Source of the DNA: Blumeriella jaapii
Lineage: Eukaryota; Ascomycota; Leotiomycetes; Helotiales; Drepanopezizaceae
Assembly (NCBI GenBank): GCA_009599575.1
Contig: VWND01000004.1
Coordinates: forward strand, 1,356,001 to 1,420,000
Length of the DNA: 64,000 bases
Direction of reading: 5' to 3'
Each line of letters starts with the position of its first letter. Within the stretch, counting starts at the first letter, position 1. A program made the translations under genes and the position numbers. Under the pieces are notes generated by a model. That model had not been told where the DNA came from. It worked only from the letters and a program-made list of their open reading frames with translations, and ran no database searches. This document shows positions 11,539 to 23,249 of the stretch, one piece after another.

Positions 11539-11571
11539 ATTCGCGATACTAGCCGAAATAACAACGCGAAT
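11539..11571. repeat. PAL33 copy 3 (Gypsy-3a, RNase H-integrase region)
   Basis: 33 bp, ends ATTCGCG and CGCGAAT. Minus-strand reading FALLFRLVSRM. Orthologous to 55627-55659 in copy b. A second PAL33 in the same frame 30 bp downstream suggests tandem duplication or double insertion. Confidence 0.8.
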
Positions 11572-11579
11572 AGTTTTGG

Positions 11580-13190
11580 CTTTGTAAAACTTAAAACGCA
11601 AATAGCGAAGCAGCCGATTTCGTTAGCGATCCATTCGTTAATATTTTATTCGCTTTATTTAACGAAATCAAATAAATAAAAGCGTTTTCGTTTAAAAAGG
11701 CCGTTTGCCGCTGTATTAATTATTCTTTTGATATATTTAACTTCGAAGTTTATAAATCGTATTCAAACTATTTAATTAATAACGAATGCTTTTAACAAAT
11801 TATTGGCTTTTTTATTTAATTAATCGATAAAAACTTTTGCGTTTGTTTTCAAAATAAAATATACGCCGTACAATTCGTTTTTTATCTTTTTTATTGCTTT
11901 AAAAGCGCTTCGATATTCTCGTTTAATAACATCGTAGCGTGCTTTCGCGGAAAACTATAGGCCGCTTTCGAATCGTAAAAAATATCGTTTTTTATTTTTA
12001 TCGATTTATTGCAATACAGCTTTTTAACCGAAAATACTAGCGTCGACGGTCAAAATAATTTCTTTTGCGTTTGGGCTATAATCGATCCGCATAAAAAATA
12101 GGGCCGATAAAAAGTCGTTTTTAAAAACTTTTATAACTTTGCTTTGTTTTTCTCTCCAAACGAAATCGATTCTTTTTTTTATTATAGCGTAAATGGATGC
12201 AGTTTTCTGAGAAAAGTTTTTAATTTAATTACGGTAATAAATCATAACGCTAATAAAAGCTTTGGCTTCGATAATATTTTTACATTTTTTTTATTCGCAG
12301 ATTTTTTCAATTTTCTTTCGTTGCGAATAACGGCCAGCGCTATTAATTATATAATTAACGATATTTATTTCGAGCATGCAAAATTTTAATCGAAAGCTAA
12401 TAATAGCTTTGGCTTTTTCGAAACAAATTATAATTTTGTCGATGTTTTAAATATATTTTATTATATAGCGTCGAATTTTAAAAAAAATCTTTTTATTATT
12501 ATAATATAATTTAAGGCCTTTTACTCCGACGTCGTTAACGTAAAATAAAGCAATATCGGAAATGCAAATTATAAAAATCTTATATACGACTTTTACGAAC
12601 TAAGCGACTAAATTAATGGCTCTTATAAATACTTTAATTATACGTAATAAACCGATTGAAATTTGTATTGCCGTTATATTTCGAAATCGTAGATTAAGCA
12701 TTAAATAATCGTAGCCGGAAAACAGATCGAAAAAGGAAACGATTATCAGTCTTGCGAATTCGTTCGAAAATTAATCGACGTTAAATGGCACGTTAGCATC
12801 TCGTATCGTTATTCTGTTTATTTCGACGATTGCGATAATAAATTTGTAAATGCTTTTCTTTTTTTTCGCAACGATAAACCATTTGTTTTTATATAAGCCG
12901 TGGCAAAACTCGAGGATCTTTTACTTAATTCGTTTTTAATATTTCGATTATTTTATTTTAAAAAGCTTTAAAAACTGAAAAAATCTTTTTTTGCCAGGCT
13001 TCGTAAAATACGATTTTAATATCGATATAAAACGTAACGTTAAAGCTGAATTGGCTTATTTCGGTAAAATCGAAAACTATAGCTTTTTTTCGGTTGCGTA
13101 GAACTTCGTATAAAACCTTTTTCTTTTTTAGCAAAAATTGGATTCCGATTGCTAAATTATCAAATCGTTTTTTTATAAATCGGCTGCCAA
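11580..13190 (-). pseudogene. reverse transcriptase and RNase H relic of Gypsy-3a
   Basis: Conserved RT blocks are readable in order on the minus strand: WFIVAKKK (near 12880), FFDLFSGYD (near 12715), then FYVNDVGVKG around 12531-12542, where the catalytic YxDD has become Y-V-N-D. Further down are the RT connection (KAFISVMIYYRN near 12260) and the RNase H area. This is the gypsy RT lineage with the F-S-G-Y-D and D-D-V-G-V-K-G signatures. Two PAL33 palindromes (11476-11508, 11539-11571) sit near the RNase H-integrase junction. RIP stops are frequent. Confidence 0.85.
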
Positions 13191-13483
13191 ATAATAAACT
13201 GGAAAATCGGCCGGTAATAAATCTTTCGAGTTCGCCGGTAATTAATTAAAATAGTTTTGTTGCTTTATCTTTTTCGAATTAATCGTTTATTTTTTCGAAG
13301 ATATTTTTATCGGATTCGCTAAAATTCACGAATCGTATTTTATTAGCTTTGCGCTTATAAAAAATGCTGATATTAATACAAAAAAGTAGGGTATATAAAT
13401 CGGATTTGTTTAATACGAAAACGAAATCTTCGGAATTTTTATTTCCGAATTAATAGCCAAAAATATTAATATTAGCCAATTTC

Positions 13484-13516
13484 ATTCGCGGTGCTATCTC
13501 GATTAATAACGCGAAT
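13484..13516. repeat. PAL33 copy 4 (Gypsy-3a, protease-RT linker)
   Basis: 33 bp, ends ATTCGCG and CGCGAAT with centre degraded by RIP. Minus-strand reading FALLIEIAPRM. Orthologous to 53957-53989 in copy b. Confidence 0.8.
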
Positions 13517-13664
13517 GCTTTTAGCCGAGTATTTTTCAGGTTTTGTTATAGCTTAGCGTTTGTTTTAGGACCAAAGCCGGCTATTCGTTTCCCGATAAAA
13601 CGTCGACTAAAAAGACTTTGTCGCCGGCGACGATAATTTAATTTTAAAAAAACCGGTTTCAGTT

Positions 13665-13988
13665 TCAAAAAAAGGCTTTTATTTGGCCGTTTTCGGTGTA
13701 TTTAAAACTGACGAAACTTTCCAAAATCCAAAGCATTTTAAAAATAATAAAATAAAAGCATTTTTTTATTATCAAAAAGTCTTTATAAATAATAATACTT
13801 TTAACGTCGATTTTTATATTTCGTACAATTCTATCAAACTTAATAATATTTTTATTAACGGTAATATAAATCATTCGTTTATCGGTAATAATCGGAACAT
13901 TATTAGCTTCGGCCGTTTTCTGGTTTATATAATTAACTTCGGCTCCATTATCGAATAAAACGAAAGCGGTCGTATTTTTCTTAAGCAT
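13665..13988 (-). pseudogene. retropepsin-type protease relic of Gypsy-3a
   Basis: A 107-codon open stretch with FVLFDNGAEVNYINQKTAE near its start: the aspartic protease D-S/T-G-A loop, here D-N-G-A because Ser is now Asn (G-to-A change). It sits between Gag and RT as expected and would release mature Gag and Pol. Copy b has the equivalent at about 53488-53810, reading D-N-K-T. With the active-site loop altered it cannot be functional. Confidence 0.85.
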
Positions 13989-14439
13989 AATTTTTATCTT
14001 TAACGCTTTTATAGCCGTATAAAAGCAGTTTCGTCGTTTTGATTTTTAAGTTTTTATAGCGAAAACTAAAAGGCTGATTTTTTTCGAAGATTCTTTTTTA
14101 TCGGCTAAATTAATTACAATATTGTAAATTTTTTTTTAGTTTTTTTCCAATTCAAAATCGTTTTTTTTTCGAATGATTTCAACTTTCTCGTTTCTTTTTA
14201 ATATAAAAATTTGTTTATTAATAACTTTGTCGAATTTCCTTTTTATGCTAAATAAATCGCTGAATTTCAATTTAATCTTTTGTTTTATAATTCGTTTAAT
14301 AGCTTCGTCGACGGCTTCGGAACTAATATATTTATCGATTCATTTCTCGCTTCGCATTAATAATAAACGCTTAGAAGCTGGTACTTTTTGAATAATTTAA
14401 ACCGGAGTATCGGTATCGATATCTTTTATATCGTCGTTA

Positions 14440-16289
14440 ATTTCTTTTATTATAAGCGTTTTTCTGATGGTTTCATCGGTTTTTTCTCGAATTCCAAAAT
14501 CTTTTTCCCTTTCGATTTTAACGTTTTTTTTTACATCAGTTGGTTTGGCGAATAGAACAGAAGCACTTTGCTTTTTTGTAATTCGCTGGCTTAATTATAC
14601 AATTATAATATCTGCAGATGCGATACTTGCATTAGCAATATATATATTTGTTTTTTATTTATATACTTAAATTCTACTTATATTTAAAATAAAAGTTTTT
14701 TTTTTAATTAATACGCTTTTTGGAATATTTTCTTTTTTATTAGTGAAAATCGTTTTTATATTTTTTCTGTTTTCCAAACAATCGTTTTATTTCGTACTTT
14801 TTATTTTCAAGCGAATAATATTTAATCAGCTTTAATTTTCAGCTTTGTTAAAAAGGCTTATTTCTGCTTTCGTCGGTCCGAAGCAAATCGCTCCGTACTT
14901 ATTAATATAACAGACTTTATTATTTATACAAAAATTAAATATTTTGCATTCTGAGCGAATATAAAATTCTTCGCAGTAAATTTCTTTGTTATTACAAAAT
15001 CCATACTTAAGGCCACGAAGTCTGTTTTGATAATTACTTTTACTATTTTAATAACCGCGATTTTAGTTTCCGCGTTAGTTTTTTTCTTTTTTTTAATAAT
15101 CGTTATTATAATTAATATTTCGCTAATCTTAATCGTTAGCACGAAAAAATTGCTATTAGGCAGCTATTACTTTTACGATGGCTTGGCGAAGTTAATCGCT
15201 TCGCGCATCTTAAAAAAAATAATTGTTATAAAAGTTATTTTAATCGTTTTTATTATCCGAATTAACGTAAAAAAGTTTTTTTTGCTATTGCATAAAACCT
15301 TCGACTTTGCTTTAAAATCCTTGAATTTTAATATCGGTAAATTTTAATACGAAAGTTTCGATATTTTTATTAAGCTTTTCCAAGCCTGTAAATTTTGCAA
15401 AACGATTAAATAATATAATAACTAGTTGTTTTTTAGCGATTTCGGTAACTTTTAATAGCTAAGCATATTTTTGCATTAAAGCTTCCACGTCTTTTTTATA
15501 AATAGGAAAAGGAGATTTTTCTTGGTTTATAGTTTTAATAATACGTTCGCTTTGGTTTTGTTTAAAAACGAATTTTATAAATTTGAAATATTAATCGAAA
15601 GTTTCAAAATCTTGTTTATTAATTTTAAAATACTTAATAGTTTTATTGCGAATGCTAATTGAAAAGCCAAATAAAAACAATTTTCTTTATTTAACTTCGC
15701 TTAAAACCTTTTTATTAACAAAAACGTTAAAAACTTTAATATAAATACGATAATAAGCCTTGAGTTTTTTGGCTTAACGGGTCGTTATAATAAATTGTTT
15801 AAGAAAAGCGATAGTATCGCGAATTTATTAGCGGTCGTAGTCTCGGAATTCCGATTTCAAAGCTTTAATTAACTTACGCTAATCTCGAGCCTTAATAGCC
15901 TTTTATTTATTCATCGATTTAATAATATTTTTAATAATTGAATTATAATAACGAAGGAGTTTATCGAATATTTCAGTCTCAAAAACTCCGAAATCCTTAC
16001 AGGTTTTTTTATATTTTTCGATAAAATCGGTAACGTTGGCGCTACTAAATAAAAATGCACCAAAAAAGCCAGAAAAAAGCATGCGGCCTCGCATAAAAAA
16101 ACGAAAAGCGTCGTTGTTTATAATATTAGCGAAAGTGTTAGTAAGGTTTAAATTAAATAAATAAATGTTTTTTAAAATTGCAGGTTGAGGGTTTTTAATA
16201 TAAAAGGAATCGTTTTCAATAAAGAAGCTATTAAAAAGGTCTTTGTGTTTTCTAAAAGAATTAAATAAAATAAGATTGCGTTCAAACAT
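14440..16289 (-). pseudogene. Gag relic of Gypsy-3a
   Basis: The best-preserved block (16289-15903, 128 codons) begins MFERN and contains SSANVTDFIEKYKKTCKDFG, the retrotransposon Gag pattern in which a short helical module precedes 'DFIExYxxxCxxFG'. The copy-b Gag also begins with an ATG (MSERN, 51185), supporting this start. A Cys/His region lies near 15010-14940 (YIRSEC followed by an ICFGP-like tail), a degenerate zinc knuckle with Cys/His replaced by Tyr or Lys. Gag would form the particle and bind RNA. Many RIP stops follow the first 128 codons. Confidence 0.7.
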
Positions 16290-16866
16290 TTAAATAATAT
16301 GTTAAAAAACTTGTTTTTTGATAAGTTAATTGAATTAATATAATATTGCTATATAATCTACGGTCTCGATATTCCGTGGCTTAAGCTAATGCACGTACAG
16401 CCATTTCTTTACTATTTTTAATAAAAAGCCGCAAATTGTAATTGCTACAATCATAAAGCGCAAAATCAAAAGGTTAAGTTTTCGCCAAGCGTTTAATTAA
16501 AAAAGATTTAGTTCAGAAAGGCCGAGCGCAGCGGTCGAAGCGTACGAACCAATATTCGATTTATTATTCTTAAACAAAAAAGCGATTTTCGAATTTTAAA
16601 TTTCGCACGGTTCAAAATCGCCTAACCGTAATTTCAAACGTTTCTGAAATATATTGCACTTTTATAATCCAATAACTGTGCGCAAAATAAAAAAAACTAT
16701 TAAAAATCTTTTATATAATGCAGCTGCGAATAATATCATATAAGAAGTCCTTTAAGCCGTAATAGCGAAATATCGAAATCGACCTTGACTTGCGAATTCG
16801 AGAGATGCATCGGCGAATATATAAAAACGAAACACCGAAATTTGAATTCTTACGTAGATTATCAAA
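16290..16866 (-). other. 5' leader of Gypsy-3a
   Basis: Sequence between the 5' LTR and the Gag start. It should contain the primer binding site next to 16866, but the bases there (TTTGATAATCTACG on the minus strand) do not match a primer tRNA I can name. There is no coding frame of note. The equivalent region in copy b is 50609-51184. Confidence 0.5.
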
Positions 16867-17133
16867 TGTAAAAATAGATAGGAAAACCAGACTGATACGG
16901 CCATATGTCGGTGGATAAAATAATCTAGGGAATCCTTAGAAAAAACTGAAAAGAAAAAAAGAAAAATAAGTGAAGGTATGAATTGGATTGTATACTTATA
17001 GTACTATCTAAGGGAATGCTTTGCTTTTATACCTGTTAAAGATAGTCAGTGGCAGGGGGTCTCGGAGGGGTCCATGCCTCGACCATAGCTAAAACTACCA
17101 ACTCCCATTAATACAAGGTATCACCGTTTTACA
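16867..17133 (-). repeat. Gypsy-3a 5' LTR (267 bp)
   Basis: Better-preserved LTR of the element, keeping GC-rich tracts such as AGGGGGTCTCGGAGGGG near 17055-17072. It lies beside the Gag end of the minus-strand element, so it is the 5' LTR and would hold the promoter. No clear TATA motif can be picked in this AT-rich context. Confidence 0.92.
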
Positions 17134-18929
17134 GTATTTCAGCTTTTTTTTATTTATAATAAGTTCGATTTTATAATCGTAGGGCCGGTAAAAGGCTAGC
17201 TCGTTACTGGCGGCTTTAAAAAATACGTAACCGAGGTTTTTGTACTTCGGGGAAAAAGATTCGAAAAAAGGTTTATTCGAAATTAGCTTTGCTAAACTAA
17301 TTAAAAAGATCGAAATCGATATTTTATTGGTTTTGAAACGTTCGAAAAAACTGTAAAATCGGATTTTAAAAAAAATATTATACGTAAAGTCGTTTAATAT
17401 TTTATCGATTTCGTATAAAAAGATTAAAAACATTTCAATTGCTTTTTTTCTAAAAATTAGCTTAAAAGCGTATGCAATAATTTAGCAGATAAAAATTGGG
17501 TAAACAGTAAATTAAAAAACTCGTTTTCGAATTAATCGTTTGAAAAGTTTAAAAAATGGCTTATTTAAATTATCGATTATATTAAGCTGAAAAGCTATCG
17601 CGGCGAAAGCTTTTTTTCGGTTTTTAATATAATTGTTTTTCGTAAAACAAAAAAGCTGTTTTGACGAAAAAAAAAAAAAAAAAAATAATAATAAAAAAAA
17701 GATCGGCAGCTTAGAAAAATAATATAATTTTTTATATTATTTTATTAGCGTCGCTATCGAAATTGACACCGCGAATAAAATTCGATTTTTTCGCGCTTCG
17801 TATAACGTCGTAAATCTGCTATAATTAGTTAAGGTTTTTGTTACGTTTTACAGCGTCGTTTTAATAGCGAAATTAAATTTTTCGGAAATGCAAATAAAAA
17901 ACTTTAATATAACGAGCGTAAAAAGCTGTAAAAGGGTAAGACTTCGGCCAATAAAGCTTGCGTTTATTACAATTTAATAAAATTTAATGTTCGGCCAACC
18001 AAGCTTTTTTTAGAATCATATTATAATTTCCGAAATTAATAAATTAAAAAAAAGTATTCGATTGTATTCGATTGCTAATAATAAAATTAAAAAGCGTAAA
18101 ATATATAATTAAATAGCTACGAATTTTATTATATTTTTTTACAAAAAAAAAGCCGGGAAAAATTAAATTAAAAGTTTTAAAAAAAAAAAATTTAATCAGC
18201 GCCGAATCGATTAACGTATAACCGTTCGTTTTAAAATCGGCGAACGCTTTTATTTTATACGAAAAACTATTTTTAATAAATATAACGGGAATTATTAATA
18301 AATCGCTATTAAGAAGCTTTCGAACGTTAAAATAACGCATATCGCGTAATACGCTTAAAAAAAAGGTTTTGCTTAGGCCTGGGCGTTTTTTTCGATTAGC
18401 GAAAAAGTTTTTAATTTTTTTATATGCGTTTTGAAAGTCGTTTGGAAAAAGATTTTCGTTTTTATTATTATTTTCAAAAAGCGAATTTTCGGCCGGTTCG
18501 ACCTTGTTTATATTTATTAGCTTAAAAAAGCCTTTGGGTAAAACCGAAGATCGGCTTGTAAAAAATCGTGCAAATTAGTTTTTTTAAACTTTTTAATATA
18601 AAATAAAAAACGAGCGTTGTCGTTAATCCGATCGAAAAAAAACGCTAAAAAAAGCGTTTTAACGTGGAAAAAAAAGAAAAACAACAAAAGGCTAAAAAAA
18701 AGCTTGTGAAATATTTAAACGATTTTCGTACGTACGATTTGATTCGTAATACGCTTTGATTAAAAATTTATCATTTTAATAAATAATAAATTTGATTAAA
18801 AAGCGATTCGCATATAAAATTCGTTTAGCCAATTGATTTTGTTTTTTTTATCGGACGGCGGTAAGCTAATTTTTAAAAATCGTTGTACGCGTTTATTTTA
18901 AATACAATTTTTTTCGTAAACGCTTTGGT
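17134..18929 (-). pseudogene. Gypsy-1 copy a, right part: RT start, protease and part of Gag
   Basis: Continuation of the element interrupted at 5836. On the minus strand from 18929 down it reads the C-terminal part of Gag, a protease domain (18340-18044; MRYFNVRKLLNS, then ADFKTNGYTLIDSALIK, the retropepsin D-S-G-A region with S and G replaced), a linker with a long A-tract and PAL33, and the N-terminal RT region up to 17134. It is colinear with Gypsy-1b (22211-24010). At 18929 it is cut by the LTR of Gypsy-1b, and its Gag N-terminus and 5' LTR are not found beyond. Confidence 0.85.
17744..17776. repeat. PAL33 copy 5 (Gypsy-1a)
   Basis: 33 bp, ends ATTAGCG and CGCGAAT (one arm mutated). Located between the protease and RT of Gypsy-1a, at the same element position as 22830-22862 and 38495-38527. 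Confidence 0.75.
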
Positions 18930-19196
18930 TGTAACGATCTAATCAGTCGGAGGGCTGGGAGATCAATCAACTGGTCGCCGTGTTCACATGGTATAAAACG
19001 AGCCTTTGGTTCTGTAACAAAAATATTCATTTAAAATTAATAATTGCAAAAGGCAAAGGTTGTTAAAAAAAGAAAGTCTTATATATATAAATAGTTTCCA
19101 TAATTAATAAGAAGATCTATCAGAAGATCAGAAAGCTTGCAGCTATACGTAATTGCTGAGGTGATACGAAAAATAGCAAAAAAGTAAATCGTTATA
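18930..19196 (-). repeat. Gypsy-1b 3' LTR (267 bp)
   Basis: Matches 25076-25342 directly and 36013-36276 in inverse. On the plus strand it starts TGTAACGATCTAATCAGTCGG and ends AAATCGTTATA; the ancestral ends are probably TGTGACG...CGTCACA. Confidence 0.92.
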
Positions 19197-19439
19197 CTAT
19201 CCTCCCGTCCGAAAAAAGCGCGCTTTCGAGCTTTTATTTATTAGTACGTCGCTATTTAAATAATCGTACAAATCCAAACCTTCGGAATACGCTTTTAACC
19301 AGTTTATAAGTTTTGCAAAAAAATCGGAAAGCTTTTTATGCGCCAAATAAAAGTCGCGCACTTTTAAAAAAGCGTATATAAAATCAAACGCGGAATATTA
19401 CGTAAGATTTTTATTTAAGCTTATTTAAAAAGCTTTGTA

Positions 19440-20690
19440 TTAAAAGGTTTTCCGCTGCATTCGATAAACGATTAATTCCTCGATTTCGTATTTAAGCTTA
19501 TCAATTATATTAATAAGTTTAAAAGCTAAATTAATCTGATTTAAAAGCGCGTCGTTAGCTGCTTTACGCAATCGACTAGCGTGAAAAACTGAATATACGT
19601 TTATAATATTAGAAAAGTCTAGTTTAAAAACGTTATCGAAAATTTTGGCTATAATTTTAAAAAGGTCGTTTATAAAATTGTCGAGTTTGCGAAAAAGCCG
19701 AAAGGTCGGAAATAAACGCATATCGAGCCAAACGTAATCGTTAACGTTAAAATCGATCGCGCGGCGAAATTTATTCGTATTTTTTTTTATTTTATCGTAA
19801 GCTTGTTAAAAATGCGATTTAGCAAGGTTTTAAGCGTCGTAATAGCGGCGAACGTACGCATAAGCTTCGTTTGCGTTTAATTTATATAAAAAATTAAAAA
19901 AAAGAAAAGTATCGAGCTTTCAGTTTCAATTAATATAAGAAATATAACCGTGTACAATTTCAAAAAATAAAAAGCCACCTAGACTTTCGTAAAAAAAAAT
20001 TATTTGGGCGAAATCCATTATTAAAAAAAATTCGCTCCAATCGTTTTAATAAAAATTTACGAAAAATCGAAAGCGTTTTTGCAAATATTAATTGTAAATT
20101 TCGGTCTGATCGTCGGTTTCGGAATAAGCGGCTATCGAAAGCTTTAGTTGCGTATCGAGTATTTTGTTTAATGCAAATTAAAAAATAAACTAATATTAAA
20201 AGTCACGATCGCTAATAATACTTTTTAAAAAACTAAAATACTTATATACGTGGAATATATACAATTTGGCGAAGCTTCGAGCGTCGATATTTTTATAGCA
20301 AAAAATCGAAATAGCTTGCTTGGAAAAGCGATTTATTATTATAAACACGTTGTCGTAATCGTATTTGTTTTTGTTAAAACTGCAAAAGTTTATTATAACG
20401 TGTTTTTAAAAATAGTCAAAAACAGAAAAAGGCCGAAAAAGGCCGGAACGTTTATTTTTTAAAATAAAACTTTTTCGATAAGCGTAGCAATTGCGATAAT
20501 ATTATTTTACAAAAGCTGTTATATCTCGCTAATAATATTAGTCCGAAAGCAATTGCGTAGTTTTGCGAGCGTTAAAATAAACGATAGAAATTTGATCGTG
20601 CATTTTTCGTACAAAAGCCAAACGAAAATAATCGACGTTTGGTATTATCAAGCGACCGTAATATAGCAGCAGATCGCGTTTAAATATATA
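19440..20690 (-). pseudogene. integrase and C-terminal domain relic, Gypsy-1b
   Basis: The C-terminal block (19721-19440, 93 codons without a stop) reads MRLFPTFRLFRKLDNFINDL, then VFHASRLRKAANDALLNQI. This is the 'RPSRKLD...GPF...VFHxSLLRKA' module that closes chromovirus integrases before the chromodomain-like end. The upstream catalytic core is colinear with the better-read Gypsy-1c (40690-41640) but has many stops. The frame closes at 19440, about 240 bp before the LTR. Confidence 0.85.
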
Positions 20691-21019
20691 CGAAATATTA
20701 TTATCGTCGTTTTTTTTCGTAGCGTTTCGTATAACTTTTTTTCGAAACCATCAGGCTGCTAGCTGTGCGATTAGCGTAAAAAAGCTGGTTAACGATACGG
20801 AATGCGAAAAAAAAATCAGCTATTTTAACGATAAAAACAGTTGTTTCGGAAGCCGTAAAAAATCGCAGTTTTTTAATTAAAAAGCGGTAATCGATTTGAT
20901 CGGCTCGAAAAAAAGTTTGCAAGCGCTAAATGCGTTTAAAAAAGTTTTGGCGGTCGAATTCGCTCGTACGACATGTTAATGCGTCAGTTAAAAAGTTGTA
21001 TTTACTTGGTTTATACGTA

Positions 21020-22304
21020 ATAAAAAAGTTGTAATCGGCGAAAAGCTCGGCCTAGCGTGTTTATCGAACGTTTAAAAATTTGGAAGTTATAAAATACTCT
21101 AAAGCTTTATAATTAATAATTATTTTAATTTAATAAACTAAATCAGCTAGTTTAATACGAAAGTTGCTTAGAGATTTTACGATTACGAGCATTTTTTTAT
21201 CGTATACGACGTAGTTTAGCTTTGCGAAAGTTATAATTTTGCTAGAATAAGCGATTGAAAACCAATCGTCGCTATAAAATTGCGAAAGCACAAAAGCTAT
21301 TACGCCGTCGAAAACGTTAGTTTTTAATATGCAAAAAAGGTTTTGTTTGTAATATTATAAAACTGATGCAATAATAAAAGCTAATATAAAAAAGTCGAAA
21401 CTCTTTTAATATTTAAAAATGAAATTATAAAAAGCGTTAGCTTTAATTAAATAAATCAAAAGCTTTGCAATTATATCGTAATTTCGAATAAAACGTCGGT
21501 AAAAGTTATAAAAACCAAAAAAGCTTTATATATTTTTTATAATAATAAAAAGCTTTCAGTAGGCGATCACGGAAACTTTTTTTAGATTTATTTTTAAATT
21601 TTTAATAAAAATAATAAAACCTAAATAACGGATCCGAATAACGTTGAATTCAGATTTCCGAATATCGGCCTATAATCCAGCGTCAGCGAGCTTTTGAAGC
21701 ATTTTGCGAACGTATATAACGTATTTTAAAAAATCGGACGAATAAATAAAAATATTATTTAGGTATGCAATGCAAAAATCGTTTAAATAATCGAAAAAAA
21801 CGTCGTTTATATAGCGTTAATAAGTTGCGGATTTATTAGTAAAATTAAAAAGTAGCATTTTGCATTTATAAGCGCCGTAACGCGTACGAAACGTCGTTAG
21901 TTTTTTATTAACGAAGTCTATTCGAATTTTGTAAAAAGCTTAACGAATATCGAATTTCGTAAAAATTCGTACTTCCGAAAAACGAGCAAAAGTTTTATCG
22001 ATAAAAAAAAAAATTAGCGATTCTTACGAATAACGTTATTAAAAATTCGATAATCGATACAAAAACGTAATAAACCGTCGGGTTTTTTAGCGAAAAGCAT
22101 TAGAGCAGCGAAAAAAACGGTAAAAAGTTCGATAAAGCTTTTATTAAAATTATTTTGCAAATAAATCTTAATAATCTCGAGTTTTAAAATCGATATCTTA
22201 TACAAAAAAGTGTATTTCAGCTTTTTTTTATTTATAATAAGCTCGATTTTATAATCGTAAAGCCGGTAAAAAGCTAGCTCGTTACTGGCAGTCTTAGAAA
22301 ACAC
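21020..22304 (-). pseudogene. reverse transcriptase and RNase H relic, Gypsy-1b
   Basis: KKPDGLLRFCIDYRIFNN (22014-22110) is the conserved RT block. 21754-21765 encodes YLNN at the catalytic YLDD site, so both Asp residues are Asn. The RNase H part follows at about 21400-21020. It is colinear with Gypsy-1c 39160-40330. It copied RNA into cDNA in the ancestor and is inactive here. Confidence 0.88.
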
Positions 22305-22829
22305 GTGTTCGAAGTTTTTGTATTTCGGAAGAAAAAATTAGAAAAAAAGTTTATTCGAAGTTAGCTTTGCTAAGCTAATTAAAAAAATCGAAATCGATAT
22401 TTTATTGGTTTTAAAACGTTCGAAAAAACTATGAAATTAAATTTTAAAAAAAATGTTATACGTAAAATCGTTTTGTATTTTATCGATTTCGTATAGAAAA
22501 ATTGAAAATATTTTAATTGCTTTTTTTTTGAAGATTAGCTTAAAAGCATATGTAATAATTTAGCAAATGGAAATTAAATAAGCAGTAGATTAAAAGATTC
22601 GTTTTCGAATTAATCGTTTGAAAAGTTTAAAAAATAGCTTATTTAAATTATCGATTATATTAAGCTGAAAAGCTATCGCGGCGAAAGTTTTTTTTCGGTT
22701 TTTAATATAACTGTTTTTTGTAAAACGAAAAAGCTGTTTTAAAAGGAAAAAAAAAAAAAAAAAAAAGAAAAAAAATAATAAAAAAAAATCGGCAGCTTAG
22801 GAAAGTAATATAATTTCTTATATTATTTT

Positions 22830-22862
22830 ATTAGCGTCGCTATCGAAATTGGCATTGCGAAT
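22830..22862. repeat. PAL33 copy 6 (Gypsy-1b)
   Basis: 33 bp, ends ATTAGCG and TGCGAAT. Same element position as in Gypsy-1a and Gypsy-1c, so insertion predates the spread of this family. Confidence 0.72.
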
Positions 22863-23249
22863 AAAATTCGATCTTTTCGCGCTTCGCACAACGTCGTAAA
22901 TCTGCCATAATTGGTCAAAGTTTTTGTTACGTTTTACAGCGTTGATTTAATGGCGAGATTAAATTTTTCGAAAATGCAAATAAAAAACTTTAATACAACG
23001 AGCGTAAAAGGCTATGAAAAAATAAGACTTCGGCTAATAAAGCTTGCGTTTATTACAGTTTAATAAAATTTGATATTCGGCCAGCCAAGCTTTTTTTAAA
23101 ATCATATTATAATTTCCGAGGTTAGTATTTAAAAAAAAAGTAAACGATTGTATTCGATTATTAATAATAAAATTAAAAAACGTAAAATATATAATTAAAT
23201 AGCTACGAGCTTTATTATACTTTTTTATAGAAAAAAAAGCCGAAAGAAA

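Larger units (their letters stand above)
5837..17133 (-). mobile_element. Gypsy-3 copy a: 11.3-kb LTR retrotransposon with an additional 3' ORF
   Basis: Complete element bounded by two directly repeated 267-bp LTRs (5837-6103 and 16867-17133), each starting TGTAAAA and ending TTTTACA, with the 4-bp duplication GTAT at 5833-5836 and 17134-17137. It is inserted in the RT of Gypsy-1a. On the minus strand, 5' to 3', it has Gag, protease, RT, RNase H, integrase with an acidic tail, an extremely AT-rich spacer, and then an additional frame of about 1,090 codons. Many known gypsy elements are 5-8 kb, so this is long. A second, inverted copy (50344-57936) confirms the gag-pol organisation. RIP has destroyed all frames. 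Confidence 0.9.

Noticed and set aside
15027..15347. hydrophobic 106-codon plus-strand frame resembling a membrane protein
   Set aside because: Ile/Val/Phe-rich translation is what AT-rich antisense of Gag gives; copy b shows the same shadow (52156-52410) and the Gag strand is the other one.
5833..17137. reading LTRs at 5837 and 16867 as two independent solo LTRs
   Set aside because: The outer flanks rejoin to a continuous Gypsy-1 RT with a shared GTAT, so they bound one element.
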